In this document: positions 1 through 9,210 of the stretch, piece after piece
How the letters are laid out: every line of letters starts with the position of its first letter
How positions within the stretch are numbered: the first letter of the stretch is position 1
NCBI GenBank assembly: GCA_963675135.1
Contig: OY776124.1
Span: forward strand, 17,668,066 to 17,732,065
DNA length: 64,000 nt
Direction of reading: 5' to 3'
Source: Galeopsis tetrahit
Lineage: Eukaryota; Streptophyta; Magnoliopsida; Lamiales; Lamiaceae
The notes under the pieces: generated by a model
Told to the model about the DNA's origin: nothing
Database searches by the model: none
The model's input: only the letters and a program-made list of their open reading frames with translations
Made by a program: the position numbers and the translations under genes

Positions 1-768
1 ATCAAACAATTCTTCATCCGAATCAACCTCAGTAATGATAGGCTGAATCTTAGATTTGTTTGATGTCTCTCCTTTAAAAACAACAATTTTTTTATCATCT
101 TTAGTTTCATCAATTTAATTAGTGTTTATTTCATAGGTTCTAAGAATACTCACTAATTCATTTTGACCCAACTTATCAGTGTCTCTTGCCTCTTCAATAG
201 CACAAATTTTAGCATCAAATCTTTTAGGAACAGACCTTAATATCTTATGTACTACTATAACATTAGAAATAGGGTCACCAAGAGAATGTGATTCAGTGAT
301 AATCTCACTTAACCTTTCATTATAGGATGAAATTATTTCATTTTCCTTCATTCAGAGATTTTCAAACTTTGTCCCCAACATTCGAAGCTTTGTCCTTCGA
401 ACACTATCGGAACCTTCACAATGCTCTTGTAACGTGTCTCATGCATCCTTAGAAGTAGAACAGTTAGATATAATTTTAAACATAGAGGTATCAACAGAGG
501 TAAAAATAGCATTTAAGGCTTTAGTATTGTATCATGCTGTTGTTATCTCATCGGTCGTCCAATCAACTTCTTTCTTGAGTTGAATTTCACAATCGACATC
601 TGTTGGATTTTTTGGTGCATCCCAACCTGTAAGAATAGTCCTCCAAGCACGTTCATCAATTGACTTGATGTACATTCGCATCTTAGGCTTCCAATAAGCA
701 TAATTTGAACCATCTAAAACGGGTGGCCCAAGTGCAGTGGATATGTGATGTGTTTCCATTGCTAACAT
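1..768 (-). pseudogene. Ty1-copia gag (UBN2/DUF4219 type), decayed, runs off window
   Basis: Nucleocapsid (gag) protein of the copia element whose 5' LTR is at 835-1722. Reading from 768 downwards, one frame runs to the window edge: it opens METHHISTALGPPVLDGSNY and contains YAYWKPKMRMYIKS, typical of the copia gag N-terminus, then a UBN2-type stretch ending in SVPKRFDAK. Four in-frame stops interrupt it, at 532-534 (TGA), 439-441 (TGA), 352-354 (TGA) and 115-117 (TAA). They sit where TGG, TGG, CGA and CAA codons would be expected, so each is explained by one C-to-T or G-to-A change. No frameshift is needed. The element continues left of the window, so pol is not visible. This copy cannot make full-length gag. 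Confidence 0.85.
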
Positions 769-820
769 AAACTATAACACACTTTAAACAAGGATCTAAA
801 CCTAGTGTCGTCAGGTATCG

Positions 821-832
821 GCTCTGATACCA
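821..832 (-). other. primer-binding site, initiator tRNA-Met type
   Basis: On the minus strand this reads TGGTATCAGAGC, the standard copia primer-binding site. It lies two bases inside the end of the LTR (835), which fixes the LTR boundary and the minus orientation of the element. Confidence 0.9.
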
Positions 833-1387
833 ACTGAAAGTGTGTGTGGGGTAGTATCTAGTGTTTAAGTAAAAAACAGAACAATGTTACACTGAATGTT
901 GAGACAAATAGTGTAGCATTAACTCTAACAGAATACAAAGAAGTAAACACAGTACACAGCGAAAGTCTAAAACACTAAAACACAATAAGAACACAATGGA
1001 ATAACTTTTAACATAGATTTTATTAATAACAAAACCTATGCTAAGCCTTACGGCGAAAACAATAACTTAGTTCCTAAGTTACGAAAATGTCGTGTGAAAT
1101 GTCTCAGCAATTACTTTAACATTCCACAAACGGAAACTACAATCGAGGCAGGTGCCTGAATCCGCAAATAGACTTAAGTGTAAGAACACTGTCTAAAGAA
1201 CTAATCTGATATATGATTCACTCTCATTCGATACAAGACTAGAACTAAATACACGGGAATGTATGGTAATCTTCGGTGTATATTAAATGATACAACTACG
1301 TACTGACCGTAACTCCTAACTAGGGATGAACGCTCAGAATAGGTGTTACTCGAATAGTGCATGCTTTGAAATGAAAGACTCCAGCGG

Positions 1388-1395
1388 TATTTATA
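1388..1395 (-). promoter_or_regulatory. TATA box of the 5' LTR
   Basis: TATAAATA on the minus strand, followed downstream by GCTGGAGTC. It lies about 140-190 bp downstream of the heat-shock elements, a normal U3 arrangement for a copia LTR promoter. Confidence 0.65.
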
Positions 1396-1532
1396 GCAAT
1401 AGCCAAATTCTAGATCCTTCCATATGAAATCCTATTTTTTAGGAACTCAACTTCCATGATCTCTCTAGATCCTTCTTCAATCTTCCAGGTCGTTCTAAAC
1501 TGCTCCAGACTCTTCTATCACGTTCTCCAACA

Positions 1533-1545
1533 TTCTGGAATCTTC
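1533..1545 (-). promoter_or_regulatory. perfect heat-shock element (TTCnnGAAnnTTC)
   Basis: The plus strand reads TTCtgGAAtcTTC, three alternating pentamer cores with exact two-base spacing, the binding site for a trimeric heat-shock factor. It lies in a stretch rich in TTC triplets (1440-1580), upstream of the LTR TATA box. Confidence 0.75.
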
Positions 1546-1564
1546 CACGTTCCAGACTCTTGTA

Positions 1565-1577
1565 GAAGCTTCTAGAA
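1565..1577 (-). promoter_or_regulatory. perfect heat-shock element (GAAnnTTCnnGAA)
   Basis: The plus strand reads GAAgcTTCtaGAA, and the minus strand TTCTAGAAGCTTC. This is the palindromic arrangement known from the heat-activated Arabidopsis copia family ONSEN (ATCOPIA78). Together with 1533-1545 it makes a two-site cluster 20 bp apart. Confidence 0.8.
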
Positions 1578-1722
1578 TCGTACCTGAATGTGAGAGCATT
1601 TAGTACAACATTTAATGTAACATTTCAGAAAGGACTTAGAATAAATCAAGGAAGGTCAAATTAAGATGTTGTTGATAATGTTAAAGCATTTAAGAGTTAA
1701 CAACATCTACAAAAACATTCCA

Positions 1723-2788
1723 CCAAAATTAAGAATTAACATAAATATTATCCAACAACAAAGAAAATTAATTTGCATTAACGAAGAAAATTAGTTTGCA
1801 TCAACAAAGAGCATATTTGCATCAACGAAGAAAATGTTTGCATTAACACAATAAAAAATTGCACCAATAGTTCGAGTAAAAAAGAAAAAGAAAAAAAAGA
1901 TGAACAAATTTGTTTCGTCTTCTTCAAAAAAATTCATAGTTACAGTTTCAAAATGAAAAGAAAAAAGGAGATTGCCCTTAAAACTCACAAGATCAATTTC
2001 ATCTCACGAAAATCACTAGAAAAAACAGATATTTATCGGAACTCGAACCAGAGGAGAAGATTGGGGTTGAAGGTGTCCCTTCGTCTTCACCACGAACAGA
2101 TTTGTTACAGATCTCGGCCAAAAACCCAAGCACATCAATAAGTTTTTCCTTTCAAAACTCAAGCACATAACATCAATAAACAAATATTTGCCATGAACAG
2201 GTTTGTTACAGATCATGGCCGGAGAAGAAGATCGGAGGAGGTAGAAGAACGGCCTCCACGAATCAACTTCGGAGGTGGGGCATTTGACTCATCGGAGAAC
2301 AGACCTGTAACTTCACAGCGGCCCTTCGACTGTCGGAGAAGAAGATCAGATGAGGTAGAAAAATGACCACCGCGAATCGACTTCGGGGGTGGGGCGTTTG
2401 ACTCATTGAAACCGAGTGAACCGAAGTGGGCGGTTCTACGGCGTCGTCCTCGTCGTGAATCGTCTCTTCGATGTCTCCCACAGACGTCCCTTCATCTTCA
2501 CGCATGTCGGTAGGTGGTGTGGCTCCCGGTGTCCATTCATCTTCGTCGGTAGAGCTTCAAGCTTGTTGCAGAAGTTACTGGGCGGAGACGGCGACGGTCA
2601 AGGCGGCGGCGGCCAGAGAAAAGTTAGGGTTTGGAGGAGGCTAGGGTTTGGAAGTGTAAAATATGAAATGGAGAATGAATGGATTTTGGGAAGGAAGATG
2701 TATTTATAAAGGTGTAGAAAAAGTTTTTCGGCACCTATTTTGCACCTTGGTAACTGTGAGAATAGGTATGTGACCACCGTTAATGAGG
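1723..2788. other. non-coding stretch with a diverged tandem duplication
   Basis: No convincing gene. 1730-2000 is A/T-rich with repeated TTTGCATNAACGAAGAAAA phrases. 2217-2410 holds two diverged copies, about 115 bp apart, of a GC-richer segment (shared phrases GGAGAAGAAGATC and GGTGGGGC.TTTGACTCA). 2560-2660 has GGCGGCGGC and TTAGGGTTTGG sequence resembling a gene 5' leader. The short open frames here match no family I recognise. Confidence 0.5.
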
Positions 2789-2928
2789 TGATATGAATAA
2801 TCCACTATATATAAGTATTTACAATGAGAGAATTAAGGTAAATACAACAAACCATATCAAGAAGATATATACAAAAGATATGGACTAAATTAAAATATAT
2901 TATTCCTATATTATTATTCCCTATTACA
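2789..2928 (-). repeat. 3' LTR of the short-LTR copia element
   Basis: About 140 bp, nearly identical to 6666-6803. The shared stretch runs from GAATAATCCACTATATATAAG to TTATTATTCCCTATTA. Confidence 0.85.
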
Positions 2929-2937
2929 CCACGTCAA

Positions 2938-3300
2938 GCGATGTTGTGGATGCAATCGAACACAGAGCTTGGAACGTAACAATTCGAAATTGGGACAAGC
3001 AAGACTCTTGGTGAAGACGTCGACGAGCAAAAGAGTGGATGGGATGAACTTGGTTATGAGGCAACCAAACGAGACCAATTCACGAATAAAATGGCAGTCA
3101 ATATCGATGTGTTTTGCTCGTTTATGAGCAACTGGGTTTTGACTCCAAAATAAGACACTCTTTTTGTTACAAAGGAGTGTTAGGGCCGATGAGGGAAGCT
3201 AACCAAGCTCCCGAAGAAGTTGAGTGACCTAAATCATTTCTTGGGATGTGTTCGCGAGTGCCCTATACTCAAATTCAAAGCTCGAGCGAGTGTAGAAATT
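2938..3300 (-). pseudogene. copia RNase H, C-terminal part, degenerate
   Basis: The minus-strand translation contains FEFEYRALANTSQEM, LLCNKKSVLFWSQNPVAH, KRAKHIDIDCHFIRELV and DVFTKSL, the standard end of copia RNase H. The catalytic Asp in the usual LxCDN motif is Asn here (LLCNK), and a stop interrupts the region near 3190. It ends at the LTR. Confidence 0.75.
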
Positions 3301-3473
3301 GACTAACATGATTCACAGCATATGAAAGATCAGGATGAGCGATCGTCAAGTACTACAAAGCGCAGACAAGCGAGCGGTAAAGAGTGTGGTCGGAAAAGGG
3401 GGCACCTGTACTAACCAGAGACTCCCCGGTCGCGAGGGAAGTGGAGACAGACTTTGAGTTGAGCAACTCAGCT

Positions 3474-3913
3474 CTAGATAAGACATCGCGAGCATACTTC
3501 TCTTGACTGAGGAAGATGCCATTTGGCGAGTGAGTGAGGTCGAGGAAGTAGCTGAGCCGACCAAGATCTTTGATCGCAAATTCCTTGTAGACACAGTGAA
3601 TGAAACGCCGAATTACATTTTTTACGCTCCCTGGTCACTATAATATCATCGACATAAAGTAAGAGATATAGGGTGACTTTACCACGCCTGAAATAGAAGA
3701 GAGAGTGATCTTCTTGGCTGCACAGAAAACCCAAAGTCTTGAGAAAACTGCTGAAGCGAACAAACTAGGCGAGAAGCACCTGCCAAAGACCATACAAAGC
3801 CTTCTTAAGGCGATAGACATGGCTGGGGAAGCGAGGATCAACAAAGTCAGGAGAAAGGCATTGTTCACATCGAGTTGATGCATGTGCCACTGATTCCGAA
3901 TAACCAGATACAA
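3474..3913 (-). pseudogene. copia reverse transcriptase fragments (two frames)
   Basis: One frame (up to 3913) gives HMHQLDVNNAFL. The adjacent frame (3474-3734) gives YLLLYVDDIIVT, which includes the YVDD catalytic box. Sequence between the two is shifted and partly lost, and the usual NGxLxExVYM segment is missing. Non-functional. Confidence 0.8.
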
Positions 3914-4048
3914 GATGATGGGAACAGTAGCAGACTTGACGACCGGGCTGAAGGTGTGCGAGAAGTCAAGGCATAGTACCTGAGAGAAACCATGGGTGAC
4001 TAGACGAGCTTTATAGCGATCAATAGTGTCGTCTGCCAGATATTTAGT

Positions 4049-4760
4049 TCAAAAGACCCATTTCGAACTAACAATGTTTGTAGAATGAGGGTTAGGAACC
4101 AGCTCCCAAGTTTGGTTGGCATGTAGAGCATCGAGCTCAGATTGCATGGTAGCTAACCAATGTGGATGCTTAAGGGTCGATTTGAAACCCTTAGGTTCGT
4201 CAGAGACCGAGAGGGCGGACAGGAGTCCAGTGGTCACAATGTCAGTAATGTGTCGAGTCTTGAATAACCCAAAATTGGCTCGAGTAACCATCGGGTGAGT
4301 CGGGATAAGTAGTGGGTGAGCAACTGGTGGTTGGGCAGCTGGGCGAGTAGGAGGCTGCTGAACTACTAGGCGAGCAGGGGGTTGTTCGTCAACTGGGAGA
4401 GCAGGAGGCTGCTGATCAGCTGGGCGAGCAAGAGGCAGGGCCGACTCTTGTGGGTCAGGGCAAAGACCACAAGGGAGCCGGTGTAGAGCAGTAGATGGTT
4501 CCATAAATGAACTGATTTCAAGGGAATCAGGCGAGGATGGAGCATGAGCAGAACAGGAACACATATTCATCAAACTGAGCATGACGAGTAGTTTAGAAGC
4601 GGGAAGCGATTGGATCATAACATCGAAACCCCTAATGGGAAGAACTGTAACCCATAAATATACACGGAGCACTGCGAGGAGCAAGTTTGTGGAGAGCATA
4701 ATCACGAAGATATAGAAAGACCCGACAACTAAATGTTTTGAAGTTCGCAAAATTCGGAGT
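4049..4760 (-). pseudogene. copia integrase C-terminus, proline-rich spacer and RT N-terminus
   Basis: The useful part of a longer open frame. It contains HPMVTRANFGLFKTRH and ALHANQTWELVPNPHS, which mark the start of the copia RT region, preceded by a spacer with five or so tandem repeats of a QQPPA/RP-type unit (about 4320-4435). The upstream third of the same frame (above about 4760) is an out-of-frame shadow of integrase and is not coding. The frame stops right after KWVF at 4049. Confidence 0.7.
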
Positions 4761-5642
4761 AGTGCAGAACAAGAGATGAAAGGGCGACCTATCCCCGAGA
4801 ATATGTATAGGCAAACGATTAATGATGTAGACAGTTGTGGATAAGGCATCAACCCAAAAGTGGGTTGCCCGACCATTTTGTTGAGGAGTGTAAGGGCAGG
4901 AGATGCGATGATGAATCTCATGATCGGCAAGAAAACCACGAACGCGACCACTAACAAACTCAGTTCCACCATCACTCTGGAATTCCTTGATCGACGTAAA
5001 AAACTGATTGCAAATAAAGGTGTGAAACCGAACAAAAACATCATGGAAATCAGACTTGGCGTGCAGAGGGTAAAGCCAAGTAAATCTGGAGAAATCATCC
5101 ACAAAGATAACATAGTACCGAAAACCATCATTCGAAGAAATAGGGGCAGGTCCCCAAAGATCACAATGAACCAAATCCAAAACATGCGATGCTCTCTTAT
5201 CATTTAAAGAAAAAGATAAATGTTTACTCTTAGCCAATTGACACGGAGTACATAAGTCCGGTATGGGCAACACAGAAGTGAGGGACAACAAGCCCAATTT
5301 ATTCAACAATTTAACGATAGAAATAGGAACATGACCTAATCTACGATGCCAGTCCTCGACTATGCCAACCCCTCGCCAAGGGCTTCTTAGTCGACCAATT
5401 CTGAATGACAAATGAGTTATTAGTAAATAAATCATAAACGTGATAATCGGAGGTAAGCTTACTAACGGACAATAATTTATTTGTAAGATGTGCCACCACA
5501 AACAATCTAACAAGCGAACATCTTTATTGAGCGAACACGACCCTACATGAGTGATCGGAATAGTGGAACCATTAGCAACAATAACATTGTCGTTACCGGA
5601 ATAAGGGTGAAGAATGTCCAAATCAGCGGAGCGAGGAGTCAT
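4632..5642 (-). pseudogene. copia GAG-pre-integrase and integrase core with deletion of the catalytic Glu
   Basis: 336 codons open on the minus strand. Order: protease remnant (VANGSTIPITHVG), the GAG-pre-integrase zinc-binding region (WHRRLGHVP...CTPCQLAKSKH), then integrase with the first Asp (VHCDLWGP) and second Asp (QSDGGTEF). After YTPQQNGRA the protein jumps directly to THFWVDAL. The 20-25 residues that normally lie between, including the third catalytic residue Glu (usual context NGxAERKHRH), are absent without loss of frame. This integrase cannot be catalytically active. Confidence 0.85.
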
Positions 5643-6600
5643 GTGAGCGGGCGCACCACTGTCAAGGAACCAATCCGAGGCTGGAGGCTGCGAGACACAA
5701 CACTGAGTATCGAGGGCATGAGCAAGGTTAGTCGTAGAGGGGACAAGGCGAGCATAATGCTCAGGGCAATGGTTCGCATAATGGCCCTATTTACGACATA
5801 TCTTGCATGTAAGGGGACGACGAGTAGGTCCCGAACCACATACCTAGGATCCAGAGGTCGCTTGGCCACCAGAATTCCAAGAAGAAGGATGACGGGATTT
5901 GGGACCAGGGTGAGGAGACTTAGTCGGGCGAGGAGAAGCAGTGAACGCTGAAACGGTCGAGAACGAGGAGTCCATCGAGCGAGTAAACTGCTCATAGTTC
6001 AAGCCTGGTGGATAAGATCCCGAGAGGCAGGCATGGTCGACAAAGCCATGCGAGTGTCCGAGAAACCAACAAACTGGGGCCGAGACCAGTGACAAACCAA
6101 TGACATTTGTCGCCATCATTAACATGCTTACCAATAGAAGCAAGTTGATCGCAGAGGGCACAAAACTTCTTGTTGTAATCGTCGACAGAGGTAGAACCAC
6201 GACGAAGAGAAAGTAACTGATTTCACAATTGATTGATGCGAGGGACCGAGGTATGGTTATAGGCAGCCTCGAGAGCAACCCAGATAGAACATGAAGTTTC
6301 ACAACCGATGACCTCGGCCATGGCTTCTTCTAAGAAAGAGGAAAGGAGACTGAGGATCTTCCGATCCTTCTCAAACCAAGCGATGAACGCAGAGTTTGGA
6401 GTCGATTCACCACATACGGTGATTGACTTTGCTGGAGCGGGTGTCGTACCACGAACATGAGAGATGAGATCATGGCTTGATAGGACCGGGACTACCTGAT
6501 TTCGCCAAAGGAGGTAGTTGGAGGATGATTTAATGGTGAAGAGATGGACCAAAACGTTGAGAGAGATGGCAGAGGGGGAAGGTGGTGCCGCCGCCGCCAT
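5643..6600 (-). pseudogene. copia gag of the short-LTR element, frameshifted
   Basis: The N-terminal 125 codons (6223-6600) start MAAAAPPSPSAISLNVLVHL and contain SSNYLLWRNQVVPVLSSHD and AFIAWFEKDRKILSLL, the typical N-terminal gag domain of this copia group. The C-terminal half is split over other frames (5639-5995 and 5844-6302), with remnants of the basic and cysteine-rich region. Full-length gag cannot be read. Confidence 0.75.
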
Positions 6601-6665
6601 AAGGGGGAAGGGAGAAATTTAGCGTGAGGCTTTAGAGAGAAAATTAGGGTTTCGATGAGTTAGCG

Positions 6666-6803
6666 TGATAGGAATAATCCACTATATATAAGTATTTACA
6701 ATGAGAGAATTAAGGTAAATACAACAAACCATATCAAGAAGATATATACATAATATATGGAGTAAATTAAAATATATTATTCATATATTATTATTCCCTA
6801 TTA
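6666..6803 (-). repeat. 5' LTR of the short-LTR copia element
   Basis: Direct repeat of 2789-2928. The flank inside the element shows no recognisable TGGTATCAG primer site, so this end has eroded. Confidence 0.85.
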
Positions 6804-7102
6804 GTAAATATTTAAAAAGATTGCACCTAATTAAGTGTCCTACATGTTACATATGTAAAAAAAAACTCAATATTTAATGGTTGCACTGTATCTGTTCTTT
6901 AAACCTTGTAGGGTATTACTCATAGTCATACCCAGTGAACTTTATGATTAATATCTTTATTTTACTGATAAACAAAATATATTTAATGGTTGCAAAAGTG
7001 GTCCAAAACAATAAATATGAATTGGGCTACATAGTTTAATTGAATTTAAAGTGATGAGTTGGGCTTGGACCATTTGCAATCACAACCCAGCCTTTAAACA
7101 AA
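6804..7102. other. AT-rich intergenic spacer
   Basis: No gene, repeat or regulatory structure recognised. Its last nine bases (7094-7102) are one copy of the imperfect target-site duplication of the next element. Confidence 0.6.
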
Positions 7103-8170
7103 GGGTTTGACTATAAGCACCTCCATTTCGGAGAGATGCACTCCCCCGATTTATACATTCCACCTAAAATCAGCCACACCCCCTCCTAATTATCTTAAAT
7201 GCCCTTCTCTTCAAAAAATCTTATTATTACTCACACACACCCCTCAAAACCTACTTCTCAACACAAAACCCTAATTTCCCACCCAAAACCCTAACTAGCC
7301 GCTGTCGCTGCCGTCCCTCGCCGCCACCGTCGCCGCCTCGGCCAATGCTCCCGATCGTCGCTTCCTTTCCCTCTCCACCACCCCCATCGTTTTTTTTTTC
7401 TGCAAGTTTTTTCCCCACCCCTCCCCCGTCCGGCCGCCCCCTTACCCGTTCACACGATGCCGCGACTCCCGTCTCGACTCCTTTTTTTTTCTTCCTTTTT
7501 TCGTCCCGACCGCCCCCTCCCCCCGCCACCCCCATCAACCGAACTCGTTGTCGTGGCTCCAGCACCCTCCCACGCTGCTGTCCCAGCACCCGCCGCCGCG
7601 GCCTCCGCCCACGCACTGATAAGTTTTTTCTCTTTTTTCCTTAATTTTCTTCTGCAAGTTTTTTTTTTTAAATTCGACCCTGTGTTGTCGACTATATACA
7701 CTCCCGTCGACAACAGGGTGTCGACGAGAGTGTATATGGTCGACATTACAGTGTCGATCGATCTTTGTTGGTCGACCATATATCCTCCCGTCGACAACAT
7801 TTTATCGACGAGAGAATATATGGTCGGCACTGGTTTAACGAAATTTTAAAAAAAAATTGTCAGTTTTTCTAAGTTTTGGTAATGGTGTTTATTAATGGGT
7901 TTGATAATGGTGTTTTATGGATGAATATGGTTGATTTGTTGAAATTTTTTATTTTTTTTTATTTCTTGCTATCGAAAAAAAATGATGACGGCGGCCGGAA
8001 GTTTGGTTTAGGGATAAGGTGAAAGAAATTATAATAGGGGGGTGCGTTTAGTAGGGGAAATGCATCTAGTGTGCTGTATTTTAATTAAGGGTATTTTACT
8101 CTATTGTTTTATTAATAAACTGAAAGAGAGAGTGCATCTCTCCGAAATGGAGTTGCATATAGTCAAACCC
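7103..8170. mobile_element. MULE-like non-autonomous DNA transposon with 41-bp TIRs
   Basis: Left TIR 7103-7143 and right TIR 8130-8170 are inverted copies matching at 39 of 41 positions (outer end GGGTTTGACTATA). The flanking 9-mers TTAAACAAA (7094-7102) and CAAAACAAA (8171-8179) match at 7 of 9, as expected for an old Mutator-type insertion. The interior has no transposase. It carries a GC-rich gene-leader-like part (7250-7650: ACCCTAA repeats, C/T-rich tracts, GCCGCC), then two GTCGAC-bounded hairpins. The open frames across it are low-complexity and I do not call them genes. A related element lies at 49870-51495. Confidence 0.8.
7687..7828. repeat. two tandem GTCGAC-bounded hairpins
   Basis: Hairpin 1 pairs 7687-7711 with 7720-7744 (25-nt arms, both starting and ending GTCGAC). 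Hairpin 2 pairs 7771-7795 with 7804-7828 (arms related to those of hairpin 1). Loops are 8 nt each. Similar GTCGAC and TCGACC modules recur in the related element near 50000 and 51020. Confidence 0.8.
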
Positions 8171-8564
8171 CAAAACAAAATTACAGTAGTAGTAATAATT
8201 TGTAAAAATGTTTTTTTTTTTCATTTTTCATGTTATTTTAGGGAACATATTCGTAAAGTTATGTCATATGAATCTTTAATATATATTTTTTTTTAAATGA
8301 TTAAAACTGATAGGAGAAAAAAGCGGTTTTCTCAGGATAGTCCAGGTGTTGTCTGGACTATTAATAGTTCGAATGTCAAATTGCATCGTTTTGTGTCGCC
8401 CTAACTTGATATATGTCACCTTTTTTTAATATTTTAAAATAATTATTTAAATTTTATTTTATTATTTACTATTTTATCCTTTATTAAAATTAATAATAAT
8501 ATTATTTAAATTAAACAATACGAACGTAAAATTAGATTTTTTTAACAGAATTAAATTATTATTT
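8171..8564. other. AT-rich spacer
   Basis: T- and A-runs, no coding frame and no recognised repeat apart from the TSD copy at its left edge. Confidence 0.5.
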
Positions 8565-9210
8565 TATCTACACCTGCTCATTTAATTAGTTTACCCTCAA
8601 ATTATTTTTTTAATACGGTTATCTGCACCCGCTCTTTTTATTAGTTCACCCCAAATCATTTTTTAACCATGATTATCTGCAATCGCTCATTTTATAAGTT
8701 CACCCCAAAATTATTTTGTACCACGGTTATATGTACCTGCTCATTTTATAAGTTCACCCCAAAAGAATTTTTTTAAAAATAATTATATTTTAAGGACTAT
8801 ATTATCCTTTTATTAATTTACACAAAATATAATAAAATCAACCCTAATTTGTAGGGTGATACTCGAGTACATGCAAGATATCGGTACACACCAATTTTAA
8901 TTTTTTATTTATATTTTATCTACACCCACTCATTTAATGAGTTTACCCAAAAATCATTTTTTTACTACGGTTATCTGCACCCGTTCATTTTATGAGTTCA
9001 TCCCAAATCATTTTTTTATCACGGTTATGTGCACCCGCTCATTTTATGAGTTCATCCCTAAATTATTATTTTTTACCACGTTTATCTACACCCCTCATTT
9101 TATGAGTTACCCCAAAATATTTTTAAAAGGTAATTACATTTAAAAGATTATATTATCCTTTTATTAATTTACACAAAATATAATAAAATCAATCTTAATT
9201 TGTATATTTA
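8565..9210. repeat. duplicated minisatellite block, period about 54-56 bp
   Basis: Each block has four degenerate copies of a unit resembling CACCCGCTCATTTTATGAGT followed by TCACCCCAAAT and GGTTATCTG. Block A is about 8570-8775 and block B about 8920-9120. Each is followed by the same tail (TATTATCCTTTTATTAATTT and on), so the whole segment of about 345 bp is itself a tandem duplication. Confidence 0.85.

Larger units (their letters stand above)
835..1722 (-). mobile_element. 5' LTR of heat-element-bearing Ty1-copia retrotransposon
   Basis: The LTR is bounded by TG and CA. On the minus strand it begins TGGAATGTTTTTG and ends CACACTTTCA, followed by the primer-binding site and gag. It is 888 bp long. 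A TATAAATA box (1388-1395) and two perfect heat-shock elements (1533-1545, 1565-1577) lie in the expected U3 order. The 3' LTR is outside the window, so neither the TSD nor LTR divergence can be assessed. Confidence 0.85.
2789..6803 (-). mobile_element. decayed Ty1-copia element with very short LTRs (Ale-like)
   Basis: Two direct repeats of about 138-140 bp (2789-2928 and 6666-6803) bracket gag, protease, integrase, RT and RNase H remnants in that order on the minus strand. The short LTRs, compact size (4 kb) and pol phrasing (HCDLWGP, YLLLYVDDIIVT, KRAKHIDIDCHF) fit the Ale/Retrofit-type lineage. The sequence after the RNase H end (CTTGACGTGG) looks like an eroded polypurine tract. I found no clean 5-bp TSD and no intact primer-binding site. 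Frames are repeatedly broken, and the integrase has an internal deletion. Confidence 0.85.

Noticed and set aside
2263..2709. Open frames on both strands in the GC-richer patch (80 and 97 codons)
   Set aside because: They cross a tandem duplication, have no homology I can name, and lack supporting splice or stop context.
4860..5207. 115-codon plus-strand frame
   Set aside because: Antisense shadow of the copia integrase.
2789..6803. 5-bp TSD for the short-LTR copia
   Set aside because: The flanks TGAGG and GTAAA do not match under any small boundary shift I tried.
7251..7849. Overlapping open frames on both strands (Pro/Phe- and Arg/Gly-rich)
   Set aside because: Low-complexity translation of C/T- and G/A-rich tracts and hairpins inside the MULE-like element. 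No domain.
8565..9210. CRISPR-like array
   Set aside because: Units are contiguous and diverged with no spacers, in a plant nuclear context.
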